Positions 43,611 to 52,328 of a stretch of 64,000 nucleotides of DNA are shown here, piece by piece. Location of the stretch: NCBI RefSeq assembly GCF_023195895.1, contig NZ_JALPRK010000004.1, positions 222,709 through 286,708 on the forward strand, given 5' to 3'. Each line of letters starts with the position of its first letter. Within the stretch, counting starts at the first letter, position 1. The stretch comes from Paenibacillus mellifer (GTDB taxonomy: Bacteria; Bacillota; Bacilli; Paenibacillales; Paenibacillaceae). A program made the translations under genes and the position numbers. Under the pieces are notes generated by a model. It was given only the letters and a program-made list of their open reading frames with translations, searched no databases and was not told the DNA's origin.

Positions 43611-43651
43611 AAAAAACCGGGAGGTCCGTACCCTTCGGCATCGAACCTCCC
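43611..43651 (-). terminator. intra-operon terminator or attenuator between mglB and mglA
   Basis: A 7-bp GGGAGGT/ACCTCCC stem (43645-43651 with 43619-43625) with further internal pairing is followed after GG by six T on the minus strand (43616-43611). Partial read-through would give more mglB than mglA transcript. Confidence 0.6.
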
Positions 43652-43705
43652 ATTTTGTCCTTGCGAATGTTGAGAAGTCCTGCTGATTACCTGCTTGCCG
43701 TGCTC

Positions 43706-44743
43706 TTATTTAAATTCAGCAGCGTTTTCCTTCGTTACTTTTTGGTAAGGAATCCAAACATATTGATTGTCAGTAATGTCGAACCCAATGCTGTCTTTGC
43801 TGATCGCTTCGCCTTTAGCCAACAAGGAAGCCAGAGTAACCGCCGCTTTACCTTGGTTTTCAGCGTCATTCAATACCGTACCCAGCATTGTGCCTTGTTC
43901 CAGCGCTTGAAGGGCTGGTGCCGTAGCGTCAACGCCTACTACTGGCATGTATTTGTCGCCTGTGAAGTATCCAGCCGCTTTCAATGCTTCAATTGCGCCT
44001 AGAGCCATGTCATCATTGTTTGCAAGCACGGCTTCGATTTTGTCGCCGTTTGCAGCCAGGAAGGCCGCCATTTTCTCTTGACCTTTTACGCGATCCCACA
44101 TCGCTGTGTCTTCAGCTACTTTTTCGACTTTGATGCCAGCTTCTTCAATCGCTTGGATCGAATATTGCGTACGCAGCTCAGCATCTTGGTGTCCTGGTTC
44201 GCCTTTCAGCATCACGTATTGCAATACGCCGTCGCCGTTCTTGTCCGCTTCTGGATTTGCTTTCCAGTAGTCAACTACGATTTGTCCGGACAGTGTACCG
44301 GATTCTTCGGCTTTCGCACCAACGTAGTATACTTTATCCCATTTCTTCATATCTTCCGGCAGCGGTTCGCGGTTCAGGAACACAACCGGTGTTTCTTTGG
44401 CTTGCGCTTTGTCGATAATGACGCCTGCTGCCGTCCGGTCAACCGGGTTCACGATCAGCGCGTTGGTTTTCTTCGTCAAGAACAAGTCGATTTTATCGTT
44501 TTGGGTCGGTTGGGAGTTTTGGCTGTCTACGACGTCAACCTTAGCGATCCCGTCCGCATTCTTCTCGATCGAGTTCCGTACGCCCGTCATGAACGTATCG
44601 TCGAATTTGTAAATGGCCACGCCTACACTAGGAGTAGATCCGCCATTTCCTCCACTGCTCTCTTTGTCGCCGCTGTTGGAGCAACCTACCACTGTCGCTC
44701 CGAGCATGGCCGCGGCCAGCATGACTGTTGTCAACTTCTTCAT
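43706..44743 (-). CDS. mglB: galactose/glucose-binding lipoprotein MglB
   Basis: A 345-residue lipoprotein. The signal peptide ends in TVVGCSNSG (Cys21) with a Gly/Ser-rich linker. Periplasmic-binding fold features include NALIVNPVDRTAAGVIIDKA, NDDMALGAIEALKAAGY and VVGVDATAPALQALEQGTML. A Ca-binding loop like that of E. coli MglB is visible (DKNGDGVLQY), which supports galactose or glucose as ligand rather than ribose. First gene of the operon with a CcpA site overlapping its promoter. CAGGAGGTC precedes the ATG. Confidence 0.92.
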   Translation of the reverse strand: MKKLTTVMLAAAMLGATVVGCSNSGDKESSGGNGGSTPSVGVAIYKFDDTFMTGVRNSIEKNADGIAKVDVVDSQNSQPTQNDKIDLFLTKKTNALIVNPVDRTAAGVIIDKAQAKETPVVFLNREPLPEDMKKWDKVYYVGAKAEESGTLSGQIVVDYWKANPEADKNGDGVLQYVMLKGEPGHQDAELRTQYSIQAIEEAGIKVEKVAEDTAMWDRVKGQEKMAAFLAANGDKIEAVLANNDDMALGAIEALKAAGYFTGDKYMPVVGVDATAPALQALEQGTMLGTVLNDAENQGKAAVTLASLLAKGEAISKDSIGFDITDNQYVWIPYQKVTKENAAEFK

Positions 44744-44785
44744 ATCTTTGACCTCCTGAATAATGTTTTTCTATGAGTTATCCTC

Positions 44786-44801
44786 TTGGATACGTTTTCA
44801 T
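44786..44801 (-). promoter_or_regulatory. CcpA (cre) site of mglB
   Basis: ATGAAAACGTATCCAA on the minus strand fits the consensus WTGNAANCGNWNNCAW at every position. It overlaps the last bases of the mglB -10 and the expected start of transcription, so binding should repress. Confidence 0.75.
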
Positions 44802-44828
44802 TATGCATGGTTTTCGACAGAATGCGAA
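44800..44828 (-). promoter_or_regulatory. sigma-A promoter of mglB
   Basis: Minus strand: TTCGCA (44828-44823), 17 bases, CATAAT (44805-44800). The -10 overlaps the cre site. Confidence 0.55.
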
Positions 44829-44910
44829 TCCAAAATTCTAAGGTGTTTCTATCAAAATTCTGATGATGTCCAATTGAGAATTTATCGTTAGTTTCTCCGA
44901 CACGTTAGCA

Positions 44911-44960
44911 AAACGGCAAAACAGCAAGCGGTCCGGGCGATCCGATCCCACTTGCTGTTT
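44911..44960 (-). terminator. terminator of the yesN-yesM-lipoprotein operon
   Basis: A 10-bp perfect stem (44951-44960 with 44919-44928) closes a 22-base loop and runs into TTTTGCCGTTTTG on the minus strand. Confidence 0.65.
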
Positions 44961-45006
44961 ACTGATTCGAAATTCAAATAAGAAAGTATTCGGCCAGCCG
45001 CTGCCT

Positions 45007-45996
45007 TTACTTCACGAACGGAAACAGCAGCTTCTGGTTTTCCGGCCACAGCATGTTATTCAAGTCGATGAGCTTCGTATCCGTTGGAATCCGATCCTGC
45101 AGCTTCTCTCCCCTGGCAGCCTGGACGGCGGCAGCTACGGCCATGTAGCCGTTGTTAAACGGGTTCTGTACGACCATCGCCTGCACCTTCTCCTCTTGCA
45201 AGAGCTCCAGCATTTCCGGCGGATTGTCAAATGCGATCATCTTCACTTTCCCGCCGTAACCGAGCTCGTCGACGGCGCGTCCTGCACCAATCGAGGATTC
45301 GGCACTGAGCGACACAATACCGTCCAAATCCGGGAAACGCTCCAGCATATCCGCCGTCAGGTTATAAGCGAGGTTCTCGTCCGAACCGCAATATTGAATA
45401 TCAACAACCTGGACACCGGGAAACCGGGCGATATAGTCTAGGAATCCTTCCTCGCGTTGGTTTGCATTTCGGGCGCCTTTAACGAAATTCATGATCCCGA
45501 TTTCACTATCCGGTCCGGTTAGCTCAACCAATCGTTCCGCCGCCTTCTGACCGGCTTCGTAGTTATTGGTGCCAACAAAGGTCTTCACCTTGGTCGAAGC
45601 CACTTCCGAATCCATCGATACGACCGGAATGTCGGAATAGGAAGTTCGGTCCGTCACCTGCCCCAGTGCTTCATAATCGGTGGCCGCCAGGATGATGGCA
45701 TCGGGGCGACGCTTAATCGCTTCCTCCATCAGCCGGATTTGGCCTTCGACGTCGTTTTCGTTCTCCGGTGCGAGGAAATTCAACCGCACGTTATACTCCT
45801 TGGCTGCCACCTCCGCTCCCAGCTTCGTGGTCTTCCAATAATCGCCGCGATCCATCTTGACGATCATGTCCACGTCGGTGACCTGCTTATCGTCCCCTCC
45901 TCCTCCGGAGCCCCCGCAGGAGGATAGTAAAGTAATCAGCAGCACGGAGGTGAACAGCAAGCCCATCCAATACGCGTTCCTTGGCAATCGCTTCAT
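45007..45996 (-). CDS. sugar-binding lipoprotein coupled to a YesM/YesN two-component system
   Basis: A 329-residue lipoprotein with the lipobox LLSSCGGSG (Cys27). The periplasmic-binding fold is of the ribose/galactose type (RRPDAIILAATDYEALGQVT, GIVSLSAESSIGAGRAVDEL). Its start overlaps the kinase stop by 4 bases, so it is translationally coupled to the kinase rather than to a permease. I infer a sensor role: it would bind a sugar outside and signal through the YesM-type kinase, as known for XylFII-like or similar three-component systems. It is distinct from MglB and lacks the Ca loop. Confidence 0.8.
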   Translation of the reverse strand: MKRLPRNAYWMGLLFTSVLLITLLSSCGGSGGGGDDKQVTDVDMIVKMDRGDYWKTTKLGAEVAAKEYNVRLNFLAPENENDVEGQIRLMEEAIKRRPDAIILAATDYEALGQVTDRTSYSDIPVVSMDSEVASTKVKTFVGTNNYEAGQKAAERLVELTGPDSEIGIMNFVKGARNANQREEGFLDYIARFPGVQVVDIQYCGSDENLAYNLTADMLERFPDLDGIVSLSAESSIGAGRAVDELGYGGKVKMIAFDNPPEMLELLQEEKVQAMVVQNPFNNGYMAVAAAVQAARGEKLQDRIPTDTKLIDLNNMLWPENQKLLFPFVK

Positions 45997-47783
45997 GGCT
46001 CCATCCCGCCTTGTTCCAGACTTTCCGGCCGCACGGCCGGGATCGTAATCGTCACCGTTGTCCCTTCCTCCGGTTCGCTGTCAAAATGAAGACCAAAGTC
46101 GGCGCCGTAATACAACGTGATTCGTTCCTGCACGTTACGAACGCCCACTCCCGATCCGTTTTCGCTTCGGATGGCCCCGCTGATCAGCTTTTCGACCGTC
46201 TCCGGGGTCATCCCGATACCGTTATCACGGATACGGAAAACGAGGTTATCCCCTTCCAATCGGGCCTCCACGCGAATGAATCCCTCTTCGGCCGACTTTT
46301 CGATTCCGTGATGAATCGCGTTCTCGACCAGCGGCTGCAAGATCAGCTTCAAAGTCGAACACTTCAATGCGGCATCATCGGCGCTGATGTCGTAGCGGAA
46401 TTTGTTCTTGAACCGGATCGTTTGGATGATCAAGTAATGACGTACATGCTCCAACTCGTCCTGAACGCTGATAATATGGTTGCCTTTGCTTAAGCTGATC
46501 CGGAAAAACCGTGACAATGACGTAATCGTTGTAACAACTTCTTCATTCCGTCCGAGCTCAGCCAGCCTTGTGACCGAGTTCAATGTGTTGTAGAGGAAAT
46601 GTGGGTTGATCTGCGACTGCAACACGTCAAGCTCGCTCTTGCGCTTGGCCTCCTGCTCCTGGATGATTTGATCCATCAACTCACGAATCCGGCGCAACAT
46701 CAGGTTGAACCGCTTAGATAACTGTTCGACTTCATAAGCGCCGCTCACATAGACATTTGTCCCGAAGTCCCCGCGTTCCACCATTTGAACGGAGCGCTCA
46801 AGCTTGCGAATCGGCTGTGAGATCCGGGCTGATACATAAATGCTGATGACCAGAATGATCGCGATCACCAGGGGCAAGAACCAGGACAGAAAGTCGCCGA
46901 CTTCCCTTTTGGTCGTCAAGAATTCATCTGCGTAAGCAACCCCAACGATTTTCCACTCGGCCGGTTTCACCGTCTGGATTGTAATGATTCGCTGCTCCCC
47001 ATCCGACTCGTCAAAATAACGACCGTAGGCGTAATTCAGCACCGGCTCCAAATTTTCGTATTTCAATCCGGCATAAATCAGCTGTTGCTGCGGGTGATAA
47101 ACGATGTTCCCCACCGAATCAATGATGTACACGTATCCCTTTTTGCCCAGGCTGATTCGACCGCTAAGCTCGTCAATGGTGCGGAAGTTGATGTCAATAA
47201 CCAGCACGCCTTGCTTCAGCTTCCCTTGATCCCGATAGGTCACGGTCTTGCTCATCGAGACAACCCAGCGGTACTGCCACTTGAACAGATTCTGAATATG
47301 AGGCGGGGTAAACTGCAGTTTCCCGGAATTTTCCATCGCGGATTCGAACCATAACTGCTCCTGCAGCCGGGTATTTTGCCGCATCGGGATGGACGGCATA
47401 TTGCGCACCAGCTTCCCGTCCTCCGTAAACAACGCCATCGAAACCAGATCTTCGCGCGTACTGAGCACGGTCTCCAGCTGTTCCCCCAATTGATCATTCG
47501 TGGGAAGATCGGGAACTACGGCAATTTTTTGCTCTACTAGGTCAAAAATGTCCTGCATTCCGCTGACATACAGCTCCAGGTTGGAATGAACCTGTTCAAT
47601 GATCTGCTCTAAGCTTAAGTAGGCATTCTCTTCAGCGGCCTGGGAGAAGCGATTGTACAGCAAGGTGCTGACCAGTACAACCGCTAGTACCGTAACGGCT
47701 ATTGAAGATAATGAAATAAGGACCTGGATGTTGCGGACATGGAATCCTTGAAGCAGTCGTTTGACGGAACGCCACAACCTCAT
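45993..47783 (-). CDS. YesM-type sensor histidine kinase
   Basis: A 596-residue membrane kinase. TM1 at about 22-43, a double-Cache-like extracytoplasmic domain at about 45-298 (LGKKGYVYIIDSVGNIVYHP), TM2 at about 300-320, HAMP at about 321-375. The His_kinase box is LQSQINPHFLYNTLNSVTRL with His395, followed by an ATPase with VENAIHHGIEKS and IRDNGIGM. It overlaps by 4 bases both the regulator gene upstream and the lipoprotein gene downstream. The pair should control a transport operon; mglBAC, next in line, is the obvious candidate. Confidence 0.9.
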   Translation of the reverse strand: MRLWRSVKRLLQGFHVRNIQVLISLSSIAVTVLAVVLVSTLLYNRFSQAAEENAYLSLEQIIEQVHSNLELYVSGMQDIFDLVEQKIAVVPDLPTNDQLGEQLETVLSTREDLVSMALFTEDGKLVRNMPSIPMRQNTRLQEQLWFESAMENSGKLQFTPPHIQNLFKWQYRWVVSMSKTVTYRDQGKLKQGVLVIDINFRTIDELSGRISLGKKGYVYIIDSVGNIVYHPQQQLIYAGLKYENLEPVLNYAYGRYFDESDGEQRIITIQTVKPAEWKIVGVAYADEFLTTKREVGDFLSWFLPLVIAIILVISIYVSARISQPIRKLERSVQMVERGDFGTNVYVSGAYEVEQLSKRFNLMLRRIRELMDQIIQEQEAKRKSELDVLQSQINPHFLYNTLNSVTRLAELGRNEEVVTTITSLSRFFRISLSKGNHIISVQDELEHVRHYLIIQTIRFKNKFRYDISADDAALKCSTLKLILQPLVENAIHHGIEKSAEEGFIRVEARLEGDNLVFRIRDNGIGMTPETVEKLISGAIRSENGSGVGVRNVQERITLYYGADFGLHFDSEPEEGTTVTITIPAVRPESLEQGGMEP

Positions 47784-49444
47784 GAGCTTCTTGCTCCGGT
47801 GCGGTATTCTTTCGGGGAAATGCCGTATTTCTTACGGAAGCAAAAGCTGAAATAATTCGGATCCGCAAACCCAACGCGCTCGGCGATTTCAAAAGCTTTC
47901 AGGTCTGTCGTTGCCAGCAAGTCCTGTGCCGCATCCATGCGAACGCCCATCAGGTAATTCACGAAGGTCGTTTTCGTCTCCTTCTTAAAAATGTTGCTGA
48001 AGTATCCGGTACTGATATGGAGGTGTTGGCATACTTTGGCGATGGAGATGTCATTCTCCCCGTAATGCGCCAGGATGTAATCCTTTGCTTCATCTACCAG
48101 TTTGTTGTAGCTGGATTGCCGATCGGAGGCGATGGAGTGCTTCAGCTTCATACAGACATCCAGGAACCAGGCCTTCGCTTCATCGGCATGCGAGAACTTG
48201 ATGAATTGACCTAAGAACCCCGCTCCCTCACCAAATAATTTATCAAGATCCACGTGAATGTCCTTGGCAACCTTAATGACCGAGGTCAACATCTCCAGCA
48301 GATATACCTGGAAATCCTGATACGAAGCCTTACTATCCGCTAAAGCCGAGAACAGTTCTTCCAGCAGGTTGGTCAGCTCTTGATCGCTGCCAACTTTCAG
48401 GCAACGAACCAACTCCTTCTCCCTCAGCTCGTCCATCGATAACGGTACGTACTGCCGAGATTCCACGTCATCGATCCAGATCACTTTATTTCCGCCCAGA
48501 ATCACGCGATAATCCAGCGCCTTGACGGCCTCCTCATAGGATCCGGCGAGCTCGCTGAGCTGCTCCCCCACCGAACCGGCGCCAATCGTCACCGTTAGTT
48601 TGAGGAATCGCTCCACGCTAAAACGGATTTCTTCCAATAACTGCAGCGCCCGGTCGGCGAGTTGACCCTCCAAGCCAGGTTCCTCTATGCTAAGCACCAC
48701 AACTTCATCATGATGGATAAATACCCGGTCTCCTGGATGAAGCCGAACGATCTCCTCGGCAATGTTAAACACGGCAAACAACTGCAGTTGCGTGTCGTTC
48801 GTATCCTTTAAGGAGACCGACATCTGCCCTTTCCCGGTTTCGCTGCTTCCACTTGATTCTCGGCGAGCCGCCGCAGAATCAATACGAATCACAGAGACTT
48901 GATAACGATCGCCGCTCAGATCCAGGTCATAATGCTCGCATTTCTCACGGATTTCTGCTTCCTGCAACCGTCGAGACACTAAAGAAGACAAAAACAGGCT
49001 TTGCAGGATCGGCAGATTTTTACGGTAATGCTCCGTCAAGATCTGCACATTTTCCTTCGCGGCCATTTCTTCATCCATTTGCATTTTCACATTGCTTAAA
49101 ATCTCAGCCAATTCTCCCGCCGAAAACGGTTTCAACACATATTCGTCAATCCCCAGTCGGATGGCTTTCTGAGCATATTCGAACTCCTCGTATCCGGTCA
49201 AAATAATGATCTTCGTGGCCGGATACTGTTCGCGAATCCATTCGGAGAGCTGTAGGCCGCTCATAAACGGCATTTGAATATCCGTCACTACTACGTCCGG
49301 CGTATGCTTCTCCACCAGTTCGGCCGCTTCCTTGCCGTTCTCTGCCGTCTCCATGACGGTGTAACCGAGACTTTCCCAGTCGATCAGGCTCAGCAAGCCC
49401 TCCCGTACGTCCTCTTCGTCATCGGCCAATATCAACTTATACAT
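47780..49444 (-). CDS. YesN-type response regulator with AraC DNA-binding domain
   Basis: A 554-residue regulator. The receiver domain (about 1-120) has acidic LADDEED and phospho-acceptor Asp55 in VVTDIQMPFMSG. A long middle region (about 125-440) is of the type found in YesN-like regulators. The C-terminal AraC domain (about 445-550) shows ENDISIAKVCQHLHISTGYF and AFEIAERVGFADPNYFSFCF. First gene of the order regulator-kinase-lipoprotein. The ribosome site is weak (GAGGATGG). Confidence 0.9.
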   Translation of the reverse strand: MYKLILADDEEDVREGLLSLIDWESLGYTVMETAENGKEAAELVEKHTPDVVVTDIQMPFMSGLQLSEWIREQYPATKIIILTGYEEFEYAQKAIRLGIDEYVLKPFSAGELAEILSNVKMQMDEEMAAKENVQILTEHYRKNLPILQSLFLSSLVSRRLQEAEIREKCEHYDLDLSGDRYQVSVIRIDSAAARRESSGSSETGKGQMSVSLKDTNDTQLQLFAVFNIAEEIVRLHPGDRVFIHHDEVVVLSIEEPGLEGQLADRALQLLEEIRFSVERFLKLTVTIGAGSVGEQLSELAGSYEEAVKALDYRVILGGNKVIWIDDVESRQYVPLSMDELREKELVRCLKVGSDQELTNLLEELFSALADSKASYQDFQVYLLEMLTSVIKVAKDIHVDLDKLFGEGAGFLGQFIKFSHADEAKAWFLDVCMKLKHSIASDRQSSYNKLVDEAKDYILAHYGENDISIAKVCQHLHISTGYFSNIFKKETKTTFVNYLMGVRMDAAQDLLATTDLKAFEIAERVGFADPNYFSFCFRKKYGISPKEYRTGARSS

Positions 49445-49642
49445 CGATGGACCATCCTCTTCTATACCCTGATTTCCCCCCGATTTTAACGTATCGGTTC
49501 ACAAAAGTAAATTGATTATCATTCGGGTCTGGTGGAAGGAACCACGACCTTAGTCCAGTTTGTTTTCCGTCTTCGGTCCGTTTTGGGATTCCCATAAACC
49601 AAGTACCATGATATTATCCTAAAGAACTATCATCAACTCTAA

Positions 49643-50248
49643 ATGGTGGTCGAAATGATGAACAATGAGATGAAAATCTATATTCTACTAAGCAATCCGA
49701 AGACATTGGTCGCCAAAGCGATCGGATTATATACCCGCGCGCCTTACAACCATGCCTCTGTCGCCTTTGATCCTGAGCTGCGAGAAGTGTATAGCTTCGG
49801 GCGCAAACACCCTGTGATTCCAATCTTCGGCGGCTTTGTCAAAGAGGACATTCACTGCGGTGTATTCGAAAAAGCGACTTGCGCTGTGTACAGCTGCAAG
49901 GTTAGTGCGGAGAACTACATGCGCATGAGAAATTTCGTAAAAACTTTTGAGGACAACGGCGAACTTTATAAATATAACTTCTTAGGCCTGTTGGGCGTTA
50001 TCTTAAACATGGAGCTTGGCGGAGAGAACTCTTACTTCTGCTCCCAGTTCGTCAGTCGGGTGTTTCAAGAAGCCGGGGTGAAGCTGCTGGATAAATCCGC
50101 TGGATTAACCACCCCGTCCGATCTGTGCGGATGCCCGCAACTCCAACTCGAGTTCCGCGGACGTCTGGAAACCTACCGCGAATTGTATTGTTATTCACGC
50201 CGGTCCGCAGTGGCGTATGAGCAAAGCCGTTATTATGCGGCGAATTAA
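49643..50248 (+). CDS. permuted papain-like (NlpC/P60-type) hypothetical protein
   Basis: A protein of about 201 residues with no signal peptide. Two conserved patches suggest a YiiX/NlpC-P60 permuted papain fold: YNHASVAFDPELREVYSFGR with a candidate catalytic His, and YFCSQFVSRVFQEAGVKLLD with a candidate Cys. Such proteins include amidases and transferases acting on peptides or lipids; none is shown here. The start is uncertain: ATG 49643 has no clear ribosome site, while ATGs at 49655 and 49658 have GGTGG upstream. It stands alone between the YesN gene and a repeat-rich gap. Confidence 0.65.
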   Translation: MVVEMMNNEMKIYILLSNPKTLVAKAIGLYTRAPYNHASVAFDPELREVYSFGRKHPVIPIFGGFVKEDIHCGVFEKATCAVYSCKVSAENYMRMRNFVKTFEDNGELYKYNFLGLLGVILNMELGGENSYFCSQFVSRVFQEAGVKLLDKSAGLTTPSDLCGCPQLQLEFRGRLETYRELYCYSRRSAVAYEQSRYYAAN

Positions 50249-50283
50249 CTTTGACTAATCACTGTCGGATATGAGCATGACCC

Positions 50284-50456
50284 AATAGCGCTATGTTTTC
50301 ACCTTATTTGGTGGGAATAGCGCTATTTTGATGAATAGAGTGAGTAAATCACCTTATTTGCATCTAGAGCGCTTGTAAAGGCTGTTTTTGCATGAAATAA
50401 GACTGAAAATTCACTCTACTCTACTGTTGGTCGTAATTTCTAGGCAGATAGAGTGA
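50284..50456. repeat. second intergenic repeat cluster
   Basis: The gap 50249-50466 contains two copies of AATAGCGCTAT (50284-50294, 50316-50326) and two of CACCTTATTTG (50300-50310, 50350-50360; spacing exactly 50). ATAGAGTGA occurs at 50335-50343 and 50448-50456, with an inverted TCACTCTA at 50411. The sequence differs from the 39.8-40.2 kb cluster but shares the 50-base spacing. No gene is apparent. Confidence 0.5.
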
Positions 50457-50466
50457 TTTTGTAACG

Positions 50467-51260
50467 CTAAGCTTGGAGTCGAGGACTATTCGATAAAAAA
50501 AGTTTGGGCGCACCATATTGCTGCAGCCACTGATTCATTTCTTGATTTCTCTGATCAATGTACTTATCCTCTAATCCATGCTGACCCTCCGGGTACACTA
50601 CAAGCTTTACGGTTTTACCCGCCTTCTCCATTTCATCCGCAAATAATTGAACGGTTTGCCAAATTAAGTTCTGATCGCCAGTACCCTGCAGCAGTAGAAC
50701 AGGGGCTTGGATTTCAGGAATCCGATCCAGAATCGCATAGTCCCCTTTGGATTCCTCATGACCATTAATATATCTAAATCTTACATAATACGACAGTTCC
50801 CTATGCTCCTCTACTATCGCCGGGGAGGTCACGTCCGGATGCTCATCTAACCAGCGTATCGTTGCATCCCAGCCTACAAAAGGACTGATCGCGACAACCG
50901 CCTTTACGTCCTGCCGTTCAGAAGCTAATCTTAAAGCCACACCGCCTCCCATGGATGAACCGAGCAGGTAGATCGAATTCGGTTTCGCTCTTCCCGTAGA
51001 TTTCGCCGCTTTCCGCGTGCCTTGGGGACAGTCAGGTAAGCTAGAACTTTGATATTGTCACTCCTATAAAAAAGCTTATAGATATTGATATTTGGATTTT
51101 GACCGGGCAACTCTATTAATTCTTTGGATAAGACTTCTACTTTATTCACCTGTGTCCCTCGAGCATTACATCCGGACATGGCGACAAGGATAAGAATCAA
51201 TACAAACGCAAACAAAACTCGCAAAACTCCCCTTCTTCTACGTATTTCAAATTTCTTCAC
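50467..51260 (-). pseudogene. internally deleted, frameshifted alpha/beta-hydrolase lipoprotein
   Basis: Two frames together resemble one hydrolase. The N-terminal piece (start near 51260) has a lipobox (VAMSGC) and IYKLFYRSDNIKVLAYLTVP. The C-terminal piece carries NSIYLLGSSMGGGVALRLAS with the nucleophile Ser, VLLLQGTGDQNL with the acid, and VVYPEGQHGLEDKY with the His. The roughly 70-80 residues normally between them (oxyanion region and first strands of the fold) are absent and the frame changes near 50985-51010. Either fragment alone would not fold as this enzyme. It is probably inactive; a sequencing error cannot explain the missing segment. Confidence 0.7.
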
Positions 51261-51330
51261 TTTTCAGAACCCCACGATTTCCTAAATACAGACAACAGCA
51301 TCAAAAATGGTTATATCTGTATCTTAACCC

Positions 51331-51359
51331 ACAAAAATAGGATAGGCATAGGCCTATCC
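51331..51359 (-). terminator. terminator of the liv-DMT operon
   Basis: An 8-bp perfect stem (51352-51359 with 51340-51347) is followed by TATTTTTG on the minus strand. The TAG stop of the DMT gene (51356-51354) lies in the stem. Confidence 0.7.
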
Positions 51360-52325
51360 TGTAAACGGAACTTCCTCCGGAATGGGTACCTTCTTTTGAG
51401 ATAAAAGACTATGTAGGACCATCCCACCGATAACCAGAGCCATGCCGAGCATGGACACAGCTGAAGGTCTCGGAACAGGCAATAACAGTAGCTCGCCGAT
51501 CGTTGCAAAGACGACTTCTCCGGCTTGCGTTGCTTCTACCGCTGCCAGACGATGCGGGGAGCCTTTGGCCATATCCGTAGCGGCAAAAAACAGCACCGTC
51601 GCGATCAAGCCGGAACAAACGGCCACCGCCAGCGCTTGGCTGGCCTGACCCGCGCTAGGCGGGCCACTACGCCATAAGGCGATAGCCGCCAGCAGCAACC
51701 ATAGCGGCAGAGAAGCCAAAGCCATCCCGAGAACGCGCTGGTACGCGTCCAGCCGTCCTTCACAAATCGCCATCATTTTACGATTGCCGAGCGGGTAGGC
51801 AAAGGCTGCAATAACCACAGGCAGCGCGCCAAGCAGAAGATCCCGCCCCGATAGGGCGTGAGCCTGACTAAACTGCATAATAAAAACGCCTAGCAGGATG
51901 AGGCTGGACAACCCTACCCCTTTCCATTGGATCCGTTCCCGGATCTTGACCGGGCCTGCCGGTGTTATACGAGTTGTACGAAAAGCCGGCGCTACCAACA
52001 GGCCGGCCACAATTGTGGTTTGCCATGTGCCGGCGATCAGCCAGCCTGGCTCATATTCAGCAGCAAAGCAAACGGGAACGTACATCACCCCAAAACCGAT
52101 GAAGCTCCATCCGATCCAGGCCCAGGGACGCCTGCGCATCTCCGCCCACAACGGCCTCCACTTCCCCCGAATCGCAACGACGCCAAGCAACAGCGGAATC
52201 ATAAACAAGAAACGCAGGGAAGCTGTGTACAACCAGTCTCCCCCGGACCATTTCATCGTCTGATTTAATACAAACGTTGACGAGAAGAACAAAGAAGCCA
52301 ACAAACCATACAATATCGGGCGCAT
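51354..52325 (-). CDS. DMT-superfamily permease (multidrug resistance efflux type)
   Basis: A 323-residue protein with about 10 membrane segments, of the EmrE-related DMT branch. Features include LLASLFFSSTFVLNQTMKWS in TM1, FVTLR-like SLRFLFMIPLLLG, AGTWQTTIVAGLLVAPAF and RLAAVEATQAGEVVFATIGE. The start lies 3 bases behind the livF stop, so it is very probably the last gene of livKHMGF. A role in export or exchange of amino acids is possible from context but not shown. Confidence 0.8.
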   Translation of the reverse strand: MRPILYGLLASLFFSSTFVLNQTMKWSGGDWLYTASLRFLFMIPLLLGVVAIRGKWRPLWAEMRRRPWAWIGWSFIGFGVMYVPVCFAAEYEPGWLIAGTWQTTIVAGLLVAPAFRTTRITPAGPVKIRERIQWKGVGLSSLILLGVFIMQFSQAHALSGRDLLLGALPVVIAAFAYPLGNRKMMAICEGRLDAYQRVLGMALASLPLWLLLAAIALWRSGPPSAGQASQALAVAVCSGLIATVLFFAATDMAKGSPHRLAAVEATQAGEVVFATIGELLLLPVPRPSAVSMLGMALVIGGMVLHSLLSQKKVPIPEEVPFTG

Positions 52326-52328
52326 GGG

